This document shows, one piece after another, positions 1 through 8,786 of a stretch of 64,000 nt of DNA. The stretch is from Acetobacter pasteurianus subsp. pasteurianus LMG 1262 = NBRC 106471 (GTDB taxonomy: Bacteria > Pseudomonadota > Alphaproteobacteria > Acetobacterales > Acetobacteraceae), in contig NZ_CADO01000004.1 in assembly GCF_000285275.1 (NCBI RefSeq), forward strand, positions 1-64,000. The letters run 5' to 3'. The position numbers and the translations under genes are program-made. The stretch's first letter is position 1, and every line of letters starts with the position of its first letter. A model generated the notes under the pieces. The model saw only the letters and a program-made list of their open reading frames with translations, ran no database searches and was not told the DNA's origin.

Positions 1-51
1 ACAAAACTCGGAATCGTCGGACAGGAACAGTTCGCTGACGGTAAGTTATAA
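1..51 (+). CDS. 3' end of an unidentified gene
   Basis: The first 16 codons of the window are open in frame 1 and end at TAA (49-51), giving the tail TKLGIVGQEQFADGKL. Codon choice looks like that of the neighbouring genes, so this is probably the C-terminus of a gene that starts before the window. The family cannot be recognised from 16 residues. Confidence 0.4.
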   Translation, partial: TKLGIVGQEQFADGKL

Positions 52-61
52 GGGGAGGAGT

Positions 62-89
62 TTGACCTGCTGGTGTGTCCGAGTATCTG
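62..89 (+). promoter_or_regulatory. possible sigma-70 promoter for hpxW
   Basis: TTGACC (62-67) and TATCTG (84-89) are separated by 16 bases and lie about 50 bases upstream of the hpxW ATG. The -35 matches the consensus well and the -10 only partly. No terminator hairpin was seen between the partial gene and this site, so read-through from upstream is also possible. Confidence 0.3.
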
Positions 90-136
90 ATACGTAGTAT
101 TATCTTATTCCCATTCATGAAAAGCGGTTGTTTGTC

Positions 137-1729
137 ATGCAGCATACATTCCAGTCGGGACGCGGGATGGTGACATCACCGCATCATCTGGCCAGCCAGA
201 GCGGCCTTTCCATACTGAAACAGGGCGGCACAGCCTTGGAGGCTGTTGTGGCAATGGCCTCTACCTTATGTGCTGTTTACCCACATATGACCGGTATTGG
301 AGGCGATGCTTTCTGGCTGGTTTCCTACCCAGATGGCCGGGTAGAAGTTATAGAAGCCTGTGGTGCCGGTGCTTTACAAAGTTCCATAGAGGCATACCGG
401 AACGCGGGCCACACCACTGTGCCATGGCGTGGGGGCTGGGCCGCCAACACAATGGCTGGCACAGTATCTGGCTGGCAGCTTGCTTTGCAGCAGAGTGCAT
501 CTATTAAAAATTCCCTTCCAATAAATGCGCTTTTGGAAGATGCCATTTGGTATGCAGAAAATGGCTATGTTGTTTCAGAAAGTGAAGCAGCACTTCTGGC
601 TTCCAAGCAAAATGAGCTTTTGCAAAATAAGGATTTTGCGCAGTCTTATGCGCCAGATGGCAAATTGTTTCAGCATGGCATGGTGCGTAAGAACCCGGCA
701 TTAGGGCATACGCTACGCCAACTGGTCCAATATGGACTGCAAAGCTTTTATACAGGTGCTACCGCGCAAGACCTTTTGCAGGATCTACAACGAATAGACA
801 GCCCCTTAAGCTCTGAAGATTTTTCATCACATGAAGCTATCTTCAAAAAACCGCTTTCTGCAAAGCTAAAGCATGCTCAGGTTTACAATGCGCCACCTCC
901 AACGCAGGGTGTAGCGTCTTTGGCTATTCTACAGCTATTTGAAAAACTGGGCGTGCAGGAAGGCGAGGGGTTTGCCCACATACATGGGCTGGTAGAAGCG
1001 ACAAAACAGGCTTTTCTGTTCCGCAATGCGCATGTGGGTGACCCGCGATGGATGACAGAAGATGCTCAGACTTTTCTAGACAATGAAAAACTTTGTTCCG
1101 AACTGGCGCACAAAATTGACATGAGGCATGCTGCTCCATGGCCTCAGCCCTCACAGGCTGGAGATACAACATGGATGGGGGCTATTGATTCCTCTGGCGT
1201 TGCCGTCAGCATGATACAGAGCCTGTATTTTGAGTTTGGATCTGGCGTTTTTCTGCCGCAAACGGGTATTCTGTGGCAAAATCGCGGGGCTTCCTTCCAA
1301 CTGGAGGAAGGCGCATGGAATGCCTTTGTGCCGGGGCGCAAGCCTTTCCATACCCTTAACCCAGCTCTCGCGCATTTTGATGATGGCCGGGTAATGGTTT
1401 ACGGCACAATGGGGGGCGAGGGCCAACCCCAAACACAAGCCGCAATTTTTACAAGATATGCACAATTTGGCACCCCCTTGCAGCAGGCTGTTACCGCTCC
1501 GCGTTGGCTTTTGGGCCGCACATGGGGTAGTGAAAGCCAATCCTTAAAAGTGGAAAGCAATATGGATGCGGGCGTGGTCGCCAAACTGGAAAAAGCAGGT
1601 CACCCAGTAGAACGTGTTGCACCTTTTTCCGATATGATGGGGCATGCCGGCGCCATTGTGCAGCATGCCAATGGTGTTCTGGAAGGTGCGGCTGACCCAC
1701 GTAGTGATGGATGTGTGGCGGCTTTTTAA
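137..1729 (+). CDS. hpxW: oxamate amidohydrolase, Ggt family (HpxW-like)
   Basis: Member of the gamma-glutamyltransferase Ntn-hydrolase family, about 530 residues, without a clear signal peptide. The GDTTWMGAID segment supplies the conserved Thr pair (Thr344/Thr345) expected at the autocatalytic cleavage site that frees the nucleophilic Thr of the small subunit. In Klebsiella the Ggt-like HpxW hydrolyses oxamate to oxalate and ammonia, the last step of the oxalurate branch of urate breakdown. Here the gene flanks a purine-degradation island that also encodes HpxX, HpxY and HpxZ, so the HpxW role is preferred over glutathione hydrolysis. The ATG at 137 is favoured over an in-frame TTG at 128. 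The 3' end overlaps that of convergent guaD by four bases. Family assignment is firm; substrate is inferred from context. Confidence 0.8.
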   Translation: MQHTFQSGRGMVTSPHHLASQSGLSILKQGGTALEAVVAMASTLCAVYPHMTGIGGDAFWLVSYPDGRVEVIEACGAGALQSSIEAYRNAGHTTVPWRGGWAANTMAGTVSGWQLALQQSASIKNSLPINALLEDAIWYAENGYVVSESEAALLASKQNELLQNKDFAQSYAPDGKLFQHGMVRKNPALGHTLRQLVQYGLQSFYTGATAQDLLQDLQRIDSPLSSEDFSSHEAIFKKPLSAKLKHAQVYNAPPPTQGVASLAILQLFEKLGVQEGEGFAHIHGLVEATKQAFLFRNAHVGDPRWMTEDAQTFLDNEKLCSELAHKIDMRHAAPWPQPSQAGDTTWMGAIDSSGVAVSMIQSLYFEFGSGVFLPQTGILWQNRGASFQLEEGAWNAFVPGRKPFHTLNPALAHFDDGRVMVYGTMGGEGQPQTQAAIFTRYAQFGTPLQQAVTAPRWLLGRTWGSESQSLKVESNMDAGVVAKLEKAGHPVERVAPFSDMMGHAGAIVQHANGVLEGAADPRSDGCVAAF

Positions 1730-3048
1730 GGCCGCTTGTATACAGCTTTTCCATTCACCCATGTTGCTTTTACGCTGCGGTCATCCCCCAAGATCATCAA
1801 CGGGAACAGCATGTCTTGCGCTGTCTGGCAGTGGGCAGTTCTTTGCGCAAGCAGAGGTGTGGCAGCCGGATCCAATATACAAAGATCCGCCTCCATACCG
1901 GATGCAATGCGGCCGATTTTTGTATCCAGTTTAAGAGCTTCTGCCGCCCCAGCCGTTGCAAGCCAGAAAGCCTGAATGGCTTGCAACCGTTCTGCTCCAG
2001 CCATGAGAGAAACTTTATAGGCTTCTCCCATTGTGCCGAGCATAGACAGAGTTGTGCCAGCACCAACATCTGTCCCCAGCCCGACATGAACGGGTCGATC
2101 TGACCGAACAGCATCAAACAGCTTAAATAAGCCGCTACCCAGGAACAGATTGGATGTGGGACAATGCGCAAGCGTGCATCCGGCATGATGGCAGTGCTGA
2201 AAATCTGTTTCCTGCAAATAAATGCCATGTCCAAAAATGGAACGCGCACCAACCAGACCAGCTTGTGCATACACATCCAGATACGAAGCAGAGTCCGGAA
2301 ACAAGCTGGAAACGGCTTTCATTTCATCCATATTTTCCGCCAGATGTGTTTGCATAAACACATCGGGGTGGCGCGTAAGCAGATCCCCCGCCATTTCCAG
2401 CTGTTCTGGCGTGCTGGTAATGGCAAAGCGCGGTGTTACCGCATAAAGTTGGCGGCCTTTATTGTGCCAGCGCTGAATTAAAGCGGTTGAATCATCATAC
2501 CCAGTTTTGGCGGTATCACGCAGGTTGTCTGGTGCATTGCGATCCATAAGCATCTTGCCTGCAATCATACGGGTTCCACGTTTTTCTGATTGTCTGAAAA
2601 ACGCATCTACCGATTGTGCATGCACAGTGCAGTATACAGCAGCCGTAGTTGTTCCATTCCGCAAAAGCTCGTCCAGAAATGCGCTGGCAACAGCTTCTGC
2701 GTAGGCGGAATTGTCAAACTTGGCTTCTGTTGGAAAAATGTACTGCTCCAACCACGGCAAAAGCTGCTGCCCCCACGAAGCGATAGCTGGCATTTGCGGA
2801 TAATGGACGTGCGTATCAATAAACCCGGCGGAAATAATGCTATCCGGGTAATGCGTAACCGGAACAGTTTTATCCAGCTTGGGAGCAAGGGCCGCATAAG
2901 GCCCACAGTCCGTTATGCGGCCAGCTTCCATTATAATCAGGCCGTCTTGTTCAATGCTCAAACTTTCTTCTGGAGCCACCATAAAAGGGTTGCCCTTGAA
3001 AGTGATATAGCAACCCCGAATAGCCGTTTTTGCTGAAGAGACTGGCAT
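1726..3048 (-). CDS. guaD: guanine deaminase
   Basis: Amidohydrolase-superfamily enzyme of about 440 residues that deaminates guanine to xanthine in the cytoplasm. Visible metal-site motifs are IDTHVHYPQ (HxH), THLAENMDE, IFGHGIYL and GLGTDVGAGT (final Asp), with the DTHVHYPQ form typical of GuaD. ATG at 3048 is chosen because it lies four bases after the stop of the upstream lysR gene; an in-frame TTG at 3081 would overlap lysR by 29 bases. It is co-directional with lysR and probably co-transcribed. It supplies xanthine to the xdhABC products encoded in the same island. Confidence 0.92.
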   Translation of the reverse strand: MPVSSAKTAIRGCYITFKGNPFMVAPEESLSIEQDGLIIMEAGRITDCGPYAALAPKLDKTVPVTHYPDSIISAGFIDTHVHYPQMPAIASWGQQLLPWLEQYIFPTEAKFDNSAYAEAVASAFLDELLRNGTTTAAVYCTVHAQSVDAFFRQSEKRGTRMIAGKMLMDRNAPDNLRDTAKTGYDDSTALIQRWHNKGRQLYAVTPRFAITSTPEQLEMAGDLLTRHPDVFMQTHLAENMDEMKAVSSLFPDSASYLDVYAQAGLVGARSIFGHGIYLQETDFQHCHHAGCTLAHCPTSNLFLGSGLFKLFDAVRSDRPVHVGLGTDVGAGTTLSMLGTMGEAYKVSLMAGAERLQAIQAFWLATAGAAEALKLDTKIGRIASGMEADLCILDPAATPLLAQRTAHCQTAQDMLFPLMILGDDRSVKATWVNGKAVYKRP

Positions 3049-3052
3049 GATT

Positions 3053-3955
3053 TTATAGCTGTTCCAGAAAGAAATTTTCAATTTCGCTAATAATAAACCG
3101 TGCTGCCGTAGAAAGCTGGCGAGAACGATCTACACACAAAGCCAAGGACAGTGGCGTAAGTTTTTTATGGACAATAGGGGTGAAAGCAAGCTGCTTTTTT
3201 TGCACCTCATCATAAGCATCCAGATAACTTAAAATCCCTATTCCCGTACCTTCCAGCACCAGAGATTTGATCATCTGGATATTATCTGCGCGTGCAACAG
3301 CGGCTATTTCTATCCCTGTTTCTGCTTCCAAAAGCCCGATGGGCCGCCAAAGCGCAAGAGGAGGCGAGGGCACAATAACCGGGTATTCCGCTGCCACACT
3401 AAAGCGTGCCTCGCTCAACGCCGCAACAGGATGAGAGGGCAGAGAAATAAACCCTAACGGGATTTCCTTATGTGCCCGCACGGTCAATTCCCGCATGTGG
3501 CTTGGGTTGAACATTAGGGCAAAATCTGCGTGCCCCTTTACCAGAAGCTCTCCCATATTCTGGCTTTTGCGCACATGCACACTCACCAGAATACCTGGAT
3601 GACTTTCACGCAACCGCCCCAGAAGAACCGGCAGAAAACCTTTAGTGAGCGCATCCGGGATAAGAATATCCGCTGTGCCCTGCCGCAGGCCTTTAAGGTT
3701 ATCAAGCTGGATTTTAAGCGTATTTAAATCGCGCGACCAATGGCGGCAGGATGTTAGCAATAACTCTCCGGCGGTTGTCAGACGCAGGCCTGTTGGCAGG
3801 CGCTCAAACAACAGCGTGCCCAGCAATTTTTCACCCTGAAGGATCTGCCTATCAATAGCAGAAGCGGCAATATGCAGTTCGTCCGAAGCCTTACGGATTG
3901 AGCCATGCTGAGCAACAGCCATGAAGTAACGAAGAAAACGGGAAAAAACTGGCAT
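3053..3955 (-). CDS. LysR-family transcriptional regulator
   Basis: Protein of 300 residues with an N-terminal winged helix-turn-helix (GSIRKASDELHIAASAIDRQ, residues about 18-37) and a C-terminal periplasmic-binding-like effector domain. It is transcribed away from the hpyO-puuE-uraD-uraH-permease-xdh operon and is followed by guaD, so it is the obvious candidate regulator of the purine island. LysR proteins usually bind a small molecule made or consumed by the divergent pathway; a purine intermediate such as urate or xanthine would fit, but this is inference. Confidence 0.9.
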   Translation of the reverse strand: MPVFSRFLRYFMAVAQHGSIRKASDELHIAASAIDRQILQGEKLLGTLLFERLPTGLRLTTAGELLLTSCRHWSRDLNTLKIQLDNLKGLRQGTADILIPDALTKGFLPVLLGRLRESHPGILVSVHVRKSQNMGELLVKGHADFALMFNPSHMRELTVRAHKEIPLGFISLPSHPVAALSEARFSVAAEYPVIVPSPPLALWRPIGLLEAETGIEIAAVARADNIQMIKSLVLEGTGIGILSYLDAYDEVQKKQLAFTPIVHKKLTPLSLALCVDRSRQLSTAARFIISEIENFFLEQL

Positions 3956-4111
3956 TTGCTTTTGCTCTCATTTTGCGAACGCACCATGCTGAATTATGTC
4001 ATATACAAGAACGATGCGAATGTGAAACATTATGCTTGATTTTATCGTCGTTGTCAGGGGCATGAATCAGATTGTTTTCGGGCAACGCATATTTCGGACT
4101 GATATGCAGGC
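3956..4111. promoter_or_regulatory. divergent lysR/hpyO promoter region
   Basis: This 156-bp AT-rich gap separates the lysR gene from the first gene of the urate operon on the other strand. Divergent LysR-regulated promoters usually lie in such a gap. I could not single out one convincing T-N11-A operator or -35/-10 pair, so only the region is marked. Confidence 0.45.
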
Positions 4112-5530
4112 ATGGAACAGCTTAATAAACGTGTGCGTGATGATCTCGCAAAAATTCAGTATGCAACAGGCAATTGGTGCATTCCCCACAAGCATGATGG
4201 CGAAGATGTTCTGGATGTTGCTATTATTGGCGGCGGGCAGGGTGGCCTGGCCACCTGCTTTGGGCTGAAGCGGCGCGGCATTACAAACACCTGTATTTTT
4301 GATACCGCCCCCAAAGGGGGAGAAGGCCCGTGGATTACGTTTGCACGTATGCTCACACTGCGTACGCCCAAATATGTTACCGGCCCGGACCTGGGCATCC
4401 CCAGCCTGACACCTCAATCCTGGTACGAAGCCCGCTACGGCGCCGCAGCATGGCACACGCTGGATAAAATCTCCCGTCAGGATTGGCAGACTTATCTGGA
4501 TTGGGTGCGTGATGTACTGGAGCTGCCCGTAAAAAATGAACACGAACTGATAGATATTGATTGGCAGGACAACCTGCTGAAACTGACTTTTTCATGCGCC
4601 GGCGGCGTGAAAAAACAGGTTTGGGCACGCAAAATTGTGCTGGCAACAGGTATTGAAGGCGGTGGCGCATGGCATGTGCCAGACTTCATTACCAAAGCGC
4701 TGCCAAAAACACGTTATGCCCATACGTGCGAGCAGATTGATTTTGAAAAGCTGCGTGGCAAACGCATTGGCGTTCTTGGTGCCGGAGCCTCGGCTTTTGA
4801 TAACGCTGCAACAGCTTTGGAACATGGCGCCAAGCAGGTTGACCTATGCTTGCGCCGCAAAAAAATTCCATCTGTAAATCCCTATCGCTGGATGGAAAAT
4901 GCAGGGTTCCTCAGCTATTTTTCAGAACTGGATGATCTGGTGCGCTGGCGCTTCATGCGGCGGATTTATGATCTCAACCAGCCGCCCCCGCAGGATACGT
5001 TCTGGCGCTGCCGGAGCCATAAAAACTTTGCCTTCCACACGGGCACTCCGTGGCTTTCTGTGAAGGAAGAAGGGAAGGAAGTGGTTGTAACCACACCTCA
5101 TGGTGAAATGCGGTTTGACTTCCTGATTATTGGCACCGGTTTTGTAATTGATCTGGCCCAGCGGCCGGAAATGGCCAAACTGGCACCGCATATTGCCCTC
5201 TGGCGGGATTGCTTTGCCCCACCGGAAGATGAGCAGAGCACACTTCTGGGCAGCCACCCTTATCTGGGTGAACGCTTCCAGTTTCTGCCGCGCAATGCGT
5301 CTGATCCGCTGGCTCCCATGCTTGCGGCTATCCATAACTTTACATTTTCCGCCACACCCAGCATGGGGCTTTCCGGCTCCTCTATCAGTGCCATGCGCTT
5401 TGGGGTGGAAAAACTAACCTTTGGCATTGGGCGTGATCTGTTTGTGCAGGACGGTGAAAAACATCTGCAAAGCCTGCTGGATTACAACGTAGATGAATTG
5501 GTTAGTCTGGAACCTCCTCAGTGTGTTTGA
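4112..5530 (+). CDS. hpyO: flavoprotein monooxygenase, probable urate hydroxylase (HpyO-type)
   Basis: A 472-residue flavoprotein with two dinucleotide-binding motifs: an FAD site near the N-terminus (AIIGGGQGGLA, residues about 37-47) and an NAD(P) site in the middle (IGVLGAGASAFD, about 219-230), the arrangement of class B flavin monooxygenases. It begins an operon that continues with puuE, uraD, uraH, a nucleobase permease and xdhAB. No uricase (Uox), PuuD or HpxO-like gene is present, yet every other step from xanthine to allantoate is. HpyO, described from Xanthomonas as a flavin urate hydroxylase not homologous to HpxO, fits both family and context. The family is clear; urate as substrate is a context-based inference. 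Confidence 0.72.
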   Translation: MEQLNKRVRDDLAKIQYATGNWCIPHKHDGEDVLDVAIIGGGQGGLATCFGLKRRGITNTCIFDTAPKGGEGPWITFARMLTLRTPKYVTGPDLGIPSLTPQSWYEARYGAAAWHTLDKISRQDWQTYLDWVRDVLELPVKNEHELIDIDWQDNLLKLTFSCAGGVKKQVWARKIVLATGIEGGGAWHVPDFITKALPKTRYAHTCEQIDFEKLRGKRIGVLGAGASAFDNAATALEHGAKQVDLCLRRKKIPSVNPYRWMENAGFLSYFSELDDLVRWRFMRRIYDLNQPPPQDTFWRCRSHKNFAFHTGTPWLSVKEEGKEVVVTTPHGEMRFDFLIIGTGFVIDLAQRPEMAKLAPHIALWRDCFAPPEDEQSTLLGSHPYLGERFQFLPRNASDPLAPMLAAIHNFTFSATPSMGLSGSSISAMRFGVEKLTFGIGRDLFVQDGEKHLQSLLDYNVDELVSLEPPQCV

Positions 5531-5557
5531 TGATGTGTTCTGGAAGGTAGGAAAATA

Positions 5558-6451
5558 ATGCAGAATTACCCGCGCGATATGGTAGGATACGGCGCTTGCC
5601 CGCCGGATCCTCACTGGCCAAATGCGGCCCGTATAGCCGTGCAGTTTGTGGTGAATTACGAAGAAGGTGCCGAAAACTCTATCCTGCACGGAGACAAAGG
5701 ATCCGAGGCCTTTCTTTCGGAAATGATCGGCACAACATCTATCGTAGGCGAACGCTGCATGCAGATGGAAAGTCTGTATGAATATGGCAGCCGCGCGGGG
5801 TTCTGGCGCTTACACAGGTTGTTTGAAAAAGCAGGCATAAAGCCCACCGTATTTGGTGTGGCAACAGCCATGGCGCGTAACCCCGCAGCCGTTGCCGCCA
5901 TGCAGAAAAGCGGGTGGGAAATTGCCTCCCATGGCCTGCGCTGGATTGATTATCAGCATATTCCCGAAGATGTTGAGCGCGAGCATATTCGGCAGGCCAT
6001 AGCGCTGCATACGCAGGTTACGGGGGAACGCCCCTTAGGCTGGTATCAAGGGCGCACAAGCCCCAACACAGCACGCCTTGTGGCTGAAGAAGGCGGCTTT
6101 GTTTACGATGCAGATTCCTACGCAGATGACCTTCCGTATTATGATAGAACACACGGCAAGCTGCAGCTGATTGTGCCTTACACGCTGGACGTAAACGATA
6201 TGAAGTTTGCGGCCCTGAACGGCTTTACGGAAGGTGAGCAGTTTTTCCGCTATCTGAGAGACTGCTTTGACATGCTGTATCAGGAAGGCGGACGCATGAT
6301 GTCCGTTGGCCTGCATTGCCGTCTGGCAGGCAAACCTGCGCGGGCATTGGCCGTTGCCAAGTTCATACAGCACATCCAGCAATATGAAGATGTGTGGACA
6401 CCAACCCGCCTGGAAATTGCCCGGCATTGGCAAAAGGTGCACCCAGCATGA
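5558..6451 (+). CDS. puuE: allantoinase, polysaccharide-deacetylase fold (PuuE)
   Basis: A 297-residue NodB-fold protein related to polysaccharide deacetylases. PuuE enzymes are allantoinases that open (S)-allantoin to allantoate and are unrelated to the amidohydrolase AllB. The segment YEYGSRAGFWRLHRLF and the GWEIASHGLRW motif are characteristic. A good ribosome-binding site (GGAAGGTAGGA) precedes ATG 5558. The stop overlaps the uraD start in ATGA, so the two genes are translationally coupled. Confidence 0.9.
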   Translation: MQNYPRDMVGYGACPPDPHWPNAARIAVQFVVNYEEGAENSILHGDKGSEAFLSEMIGTTSIVGERCMQMESLYEYGSRAGFWRLHRLFEKAGIKPTVFGVATAMARNPAAVAAMQKSGWEIASHGLRWIDYQHIPEDVEREHIRQAIALHTQVTGERPLGWYQGRTSPNTARLVAEEGGFVYDADSYADDLPYYDRTHGKLQLIVPYTLDVNDMKFAALNGFTEGEQFFRYLRDCFDMLYQEGGRMMSVGLHCRLAGKPARALAVAKFIQHIQQYEDVWTPTRLEIARHWQKVHPA

Positions 6452-6957
6452 TGCGCTTGCAGGATGTAAACACGCTTTCTCCCCAACAGTTTGTTGAAAC
6501 ATTTGGGGGCATTTACGAGCATTCTCCATGGGTGGCAGAAGTGGCTGCAAAACAGCGCCCCTTTGCCTCCATGCAGCAGATGAAGCAGGCTTTTTCTCAA
6601 GCTGTGCAGCAGGCTCCAGAAAGCCAGAAACTGGCTTTGGTGCGCGCTCACCCGGAACTCGGCCACCGCATGGGCGTAGACCCGGACCTAAGCGCTGAAT
6701 CAACGCAGGAGCAGGGAAGTGCCGGGTTAGATCGGCTCTCTCCCGCAGAATACAAGCAACTGCGTGATCTGAATGATGCGTACCAAAAAAAGTTTGGCAT
6801 GCCGTTTGTTATTTGTGTTCGGCAAGCTACCAAAGCCGTTATTCTGGAAGCCATGGAACAACGTCTGAAAAGCTCTTTTACGGAAGAGCTTGCAGAAGCA
6901 CTAAAGCAGATTGATGCAATAGCGGCCCTGAGATTGCAGGATAAGGTGCAGGCATGA
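6448..6957 (+). CDS. uraD: OHCU decarboxylase
   Basis: A protein of 169 residues that decarboxylates 2-oxo-4-hydroxy-4-carboxy-5-ureidoimidazoline to (S)-allantoin. The family motifs RAHPELGHRM and FGMPFVICVRQ are present. The start at 6448 overlaps the puuE stop in ATGA; a longer in-frame reading from 6394 lies inside puuE and is not supported. Its own stop overlaps the uraH start in ATGA at 6954-6957. Confidence 0.93.
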   Translation: MMRLQDVNTLSPQQFVETFGGIYEHSPWVAEVAAKQRPFASMQQMKQAFSQAVQQAPESQKLALVRAHPELGHRMGVDPDLSAESTQEQGSAGLDRLSPAEYKQLRDLNDAYQKKFGMPFVICVRQATKAVILEAMEQRLKSSFTEELAEALKQIDAIAALRLQDKVQA

Positions 6958-7286
6958 GCTCTCTTTCCACACATGTGCTCAATACAGTTTCCGGTCGCCC
7001 GGCCAGCGCTGTGCAGATCCGCCTTTTTGCGGGCGATACCCTTATGTTTACAGGGCTAACAAATGCCGATGGCCGTTGCGCGGAGCTCAGAAGTCTTGAA
7101 CTCAAACCCGGAAAGTATCGGCTGGAATTTGAAATAGGCGCCTATTTCCAGCAACAGGGCATGAACCTGCCAGAACCTCTTTTTCTGGATGTTGTGCCAA
7201 TTGTTTTTGGGTTGGGTGAGGCCATGCACGCCCATGTGCCGCTGCTTGCCGCGCCTTATGGTTATTCCACTTACAGGGGAAGCTGA
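6954..7286 (+). CDS. uraH: 5-hydroxyisourate hydrolase
   Basis: A 110-residue transthyretin-like protein. The N-terminal LSTHVLNTVSGRPA motif and the C-terminal YRGS tetrapeptide are the diagnostic marks of HIU hydrolases as opposed to true transthyretins. It converts the unstable product of urate oxidation to OHCU, the substrate of the adjacent UraD. No signal peptide is seen, so it acts in the cytoplasm. The permease gene starts three bases after its stop. Confidence 0.94.
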   Translation: MSSLSTHVLNTVSGRPASAVQIRLFAGDTLMFTGLTNADGRCAELRSLELKPGKYRLEFEIGAYFQQQGMNLPEPLFLDVVPIVFGLGEAMHAHVPLLAAPYGYSTYRGS

Positions 7287-7289
7287 AAG

Positions 7290-8750
7290 ATGAAAGCTGC
7301 CAGAAATGTTCCGCAAGCGGTTCATCCTGTAGATGAATTCCTGCCTTTCTGGCAGTTGGGTGTTTATGGGTTGCAGCATGTGCTCACATTCTATGCTGCA
7401 TCCGTTATTGTGCCCATTCTGCTTGCCAGTGCTCTTGGGCTTTCGCACGACGCCTTGGAACACCTTATTGAAGCCGATCTTTTTACCTGCGGCATTGCCT
7501 CCCTTATTCAGGCCGTAGGTATTGGCCCGCTTGGGGTCAAACTGCCGCTTTTGCAGGGGGTTACGTTTGTTTCCGTTACCCCCATGATCGCCATTGGCAC
7601 GGCTGCCGGGGGCGGGATTGATGGGCTGCATCAGATTTTTGGTGCAGTTATTGTGGCGGGAATTTTTTCCTACTTTGTGGCACCATTTTTCTCGCGCCTG
7701 ATCCGCTTTTTCCCACCTGTTGTAACTGGGTCTGTCATTCTGGTTATCGGGCTGGCTCTCCTGCCAGTTGCGGCCAATGATATTGTTAATGGCCAAGGCA
7801 CGGGCGCCATGCAAAACCCTGTCAGCCTGCGTAATGTTGCGTATGGCTTGGGCACGCTGCTGTGCATTCTGGCTGTTCAGCGTTTCTTCAAAGGTTTTAT
7901 TGGCACCATTGCTGTGCTGGTTGGGCTGATTATGGGCACACTGGTGGCATGGATTTTGGGAGACGCGCATTTTGGAGATGTATCGTCCGCGCCATTACTA
8001 ACTATTGTGCGCCCGCTTTATTTTGGCATGCCAAGCTTTCATATCGTGCCCATTCTCTCACTGATCATCGTGATGATGATTTCCATGCTGGAAACAACGG
8101 GCGATGTGTTTGCCACCGGCGCGATTGTGGAAAAAAAGATCACTCCGCGTGATATCACCCGTGCCATTCGGGCAGATGGGGCCGCTACAATGCTGGGGGG
8201 TATTTTTAACTCCTTTCCCTATACCTGTTTTGCTGAAAACGTGGGCCTTGTGCGGCTTACGGGCGTAAAAAGCCGGTGGGTTGTGGCCGCCGCAGCTCTT
8301 ATCATGATGGTTATGGGCTGCCTGCCCAAACTGGCTGTGCTTATGGCCTGTGTGCCTCTGCCTGTTCTGGGTGGGGCAGCTTTGGCCATGTTTGCCGCCG
8401 TAGCCGTAGTGGGCATTCAAACTTTGGCGCAGGTCGATTTTGATAACCAGAATAACGGCATTATTGTTGGCACCAGTGTTGGCTTGGGCATGCTTGCTAC
8501 GGCGCAGCCCCATATTGCAGACCACTTTCCGGCATGGGCCCAGATCATCTTTGGCAGCGGCATCACGCTAGGGGCCATGTCCGCCATTATCCTGCATCTT
8601 ATCTTCAACCACGGCACGCATGATGCGGTTGTGGAAGACATAGAAGCCGCCCCACAGCCAGCAACCACTCACCCGGAAATGTGGAAGAATGTTGTTGTGA
8701 TCTCGGAAGACAAACTGGGCTCTCGGCCTCCCAAATCCCTCTCCAGATAA
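7290..8750 (+). CDS. nucleobase:cation symporter-2, urate/xanthine permease
   Basis: A 486-residue inner-membrane protein of the NCS2/NAT family, with about 12-14 hydrophobic segments. The NAT signature is visible as FAENVGLVRLTGVKSR and the QHVLTFYAASVIVPI segment of TM1 is typical of the UacT/PucJ/PucK urate and xanthine carriers. Its place between uraH and xdhA points to uptake of urate or xanthine. Which of the two is preferred cannot be read from sequence. Confidence 0.88.
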   Translation: MKAARNVPQAVHPVDEFLPFWQLGVYGLQHVLTFYAASVIVPILLASALGLSHDALEHLIEADLFTCGIASLIQAVGIGPLGVKLPLLQGVTFVSVTPMIAIGTAAGGGIDGLHQIFGAVIVAGIFSYFVAPFFSRLIRFFPPVVTGSVILVIGLALLPVAANDIVNGQGTGAMQNPVSLRNVAYGLGTLLCILAVQRFFKGFIGTIAVLVGLIMGTLVAWILGDAHFGDVSSAPLLTIVRPLYFGMPSFHIVPILSLIIVMMISMLETTGDVFATGAIVEKKITPRDITRAIRADGAATMLGGIFNSFPYTCFAENVGLVRLTGVKSRWVVAAAALIMMVMGCLPKLAVLMACVPLPVLGGAALAMFAAVAVVGIQTLAQVDFDNQNNGIIVGTSVGLGMLATAQPHIADHFPAWAQIIFGSGITLGAMSAIILHLIFNHGTHDAVVEDIEAAPQPATTHPEMWKNVVVISEDKLGSRPPKSLSR

Positions 8751-8786
8751 ATCCTGACCACATAATTCTTCTACAGAGACCAAAAA

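Noticed and set aside
7056-7970. A 304-codon minus-strand frame across uraH and the permease
   Set aside because: It overlaps two well-supported genes and its Asn/Lys/Gln/His-rich content has no protein character.
8751-8786. Short gap before xdhA as a purine riboswitch site
   Set aside because: At 36 bases it is too short to hold any known purine aptamer.
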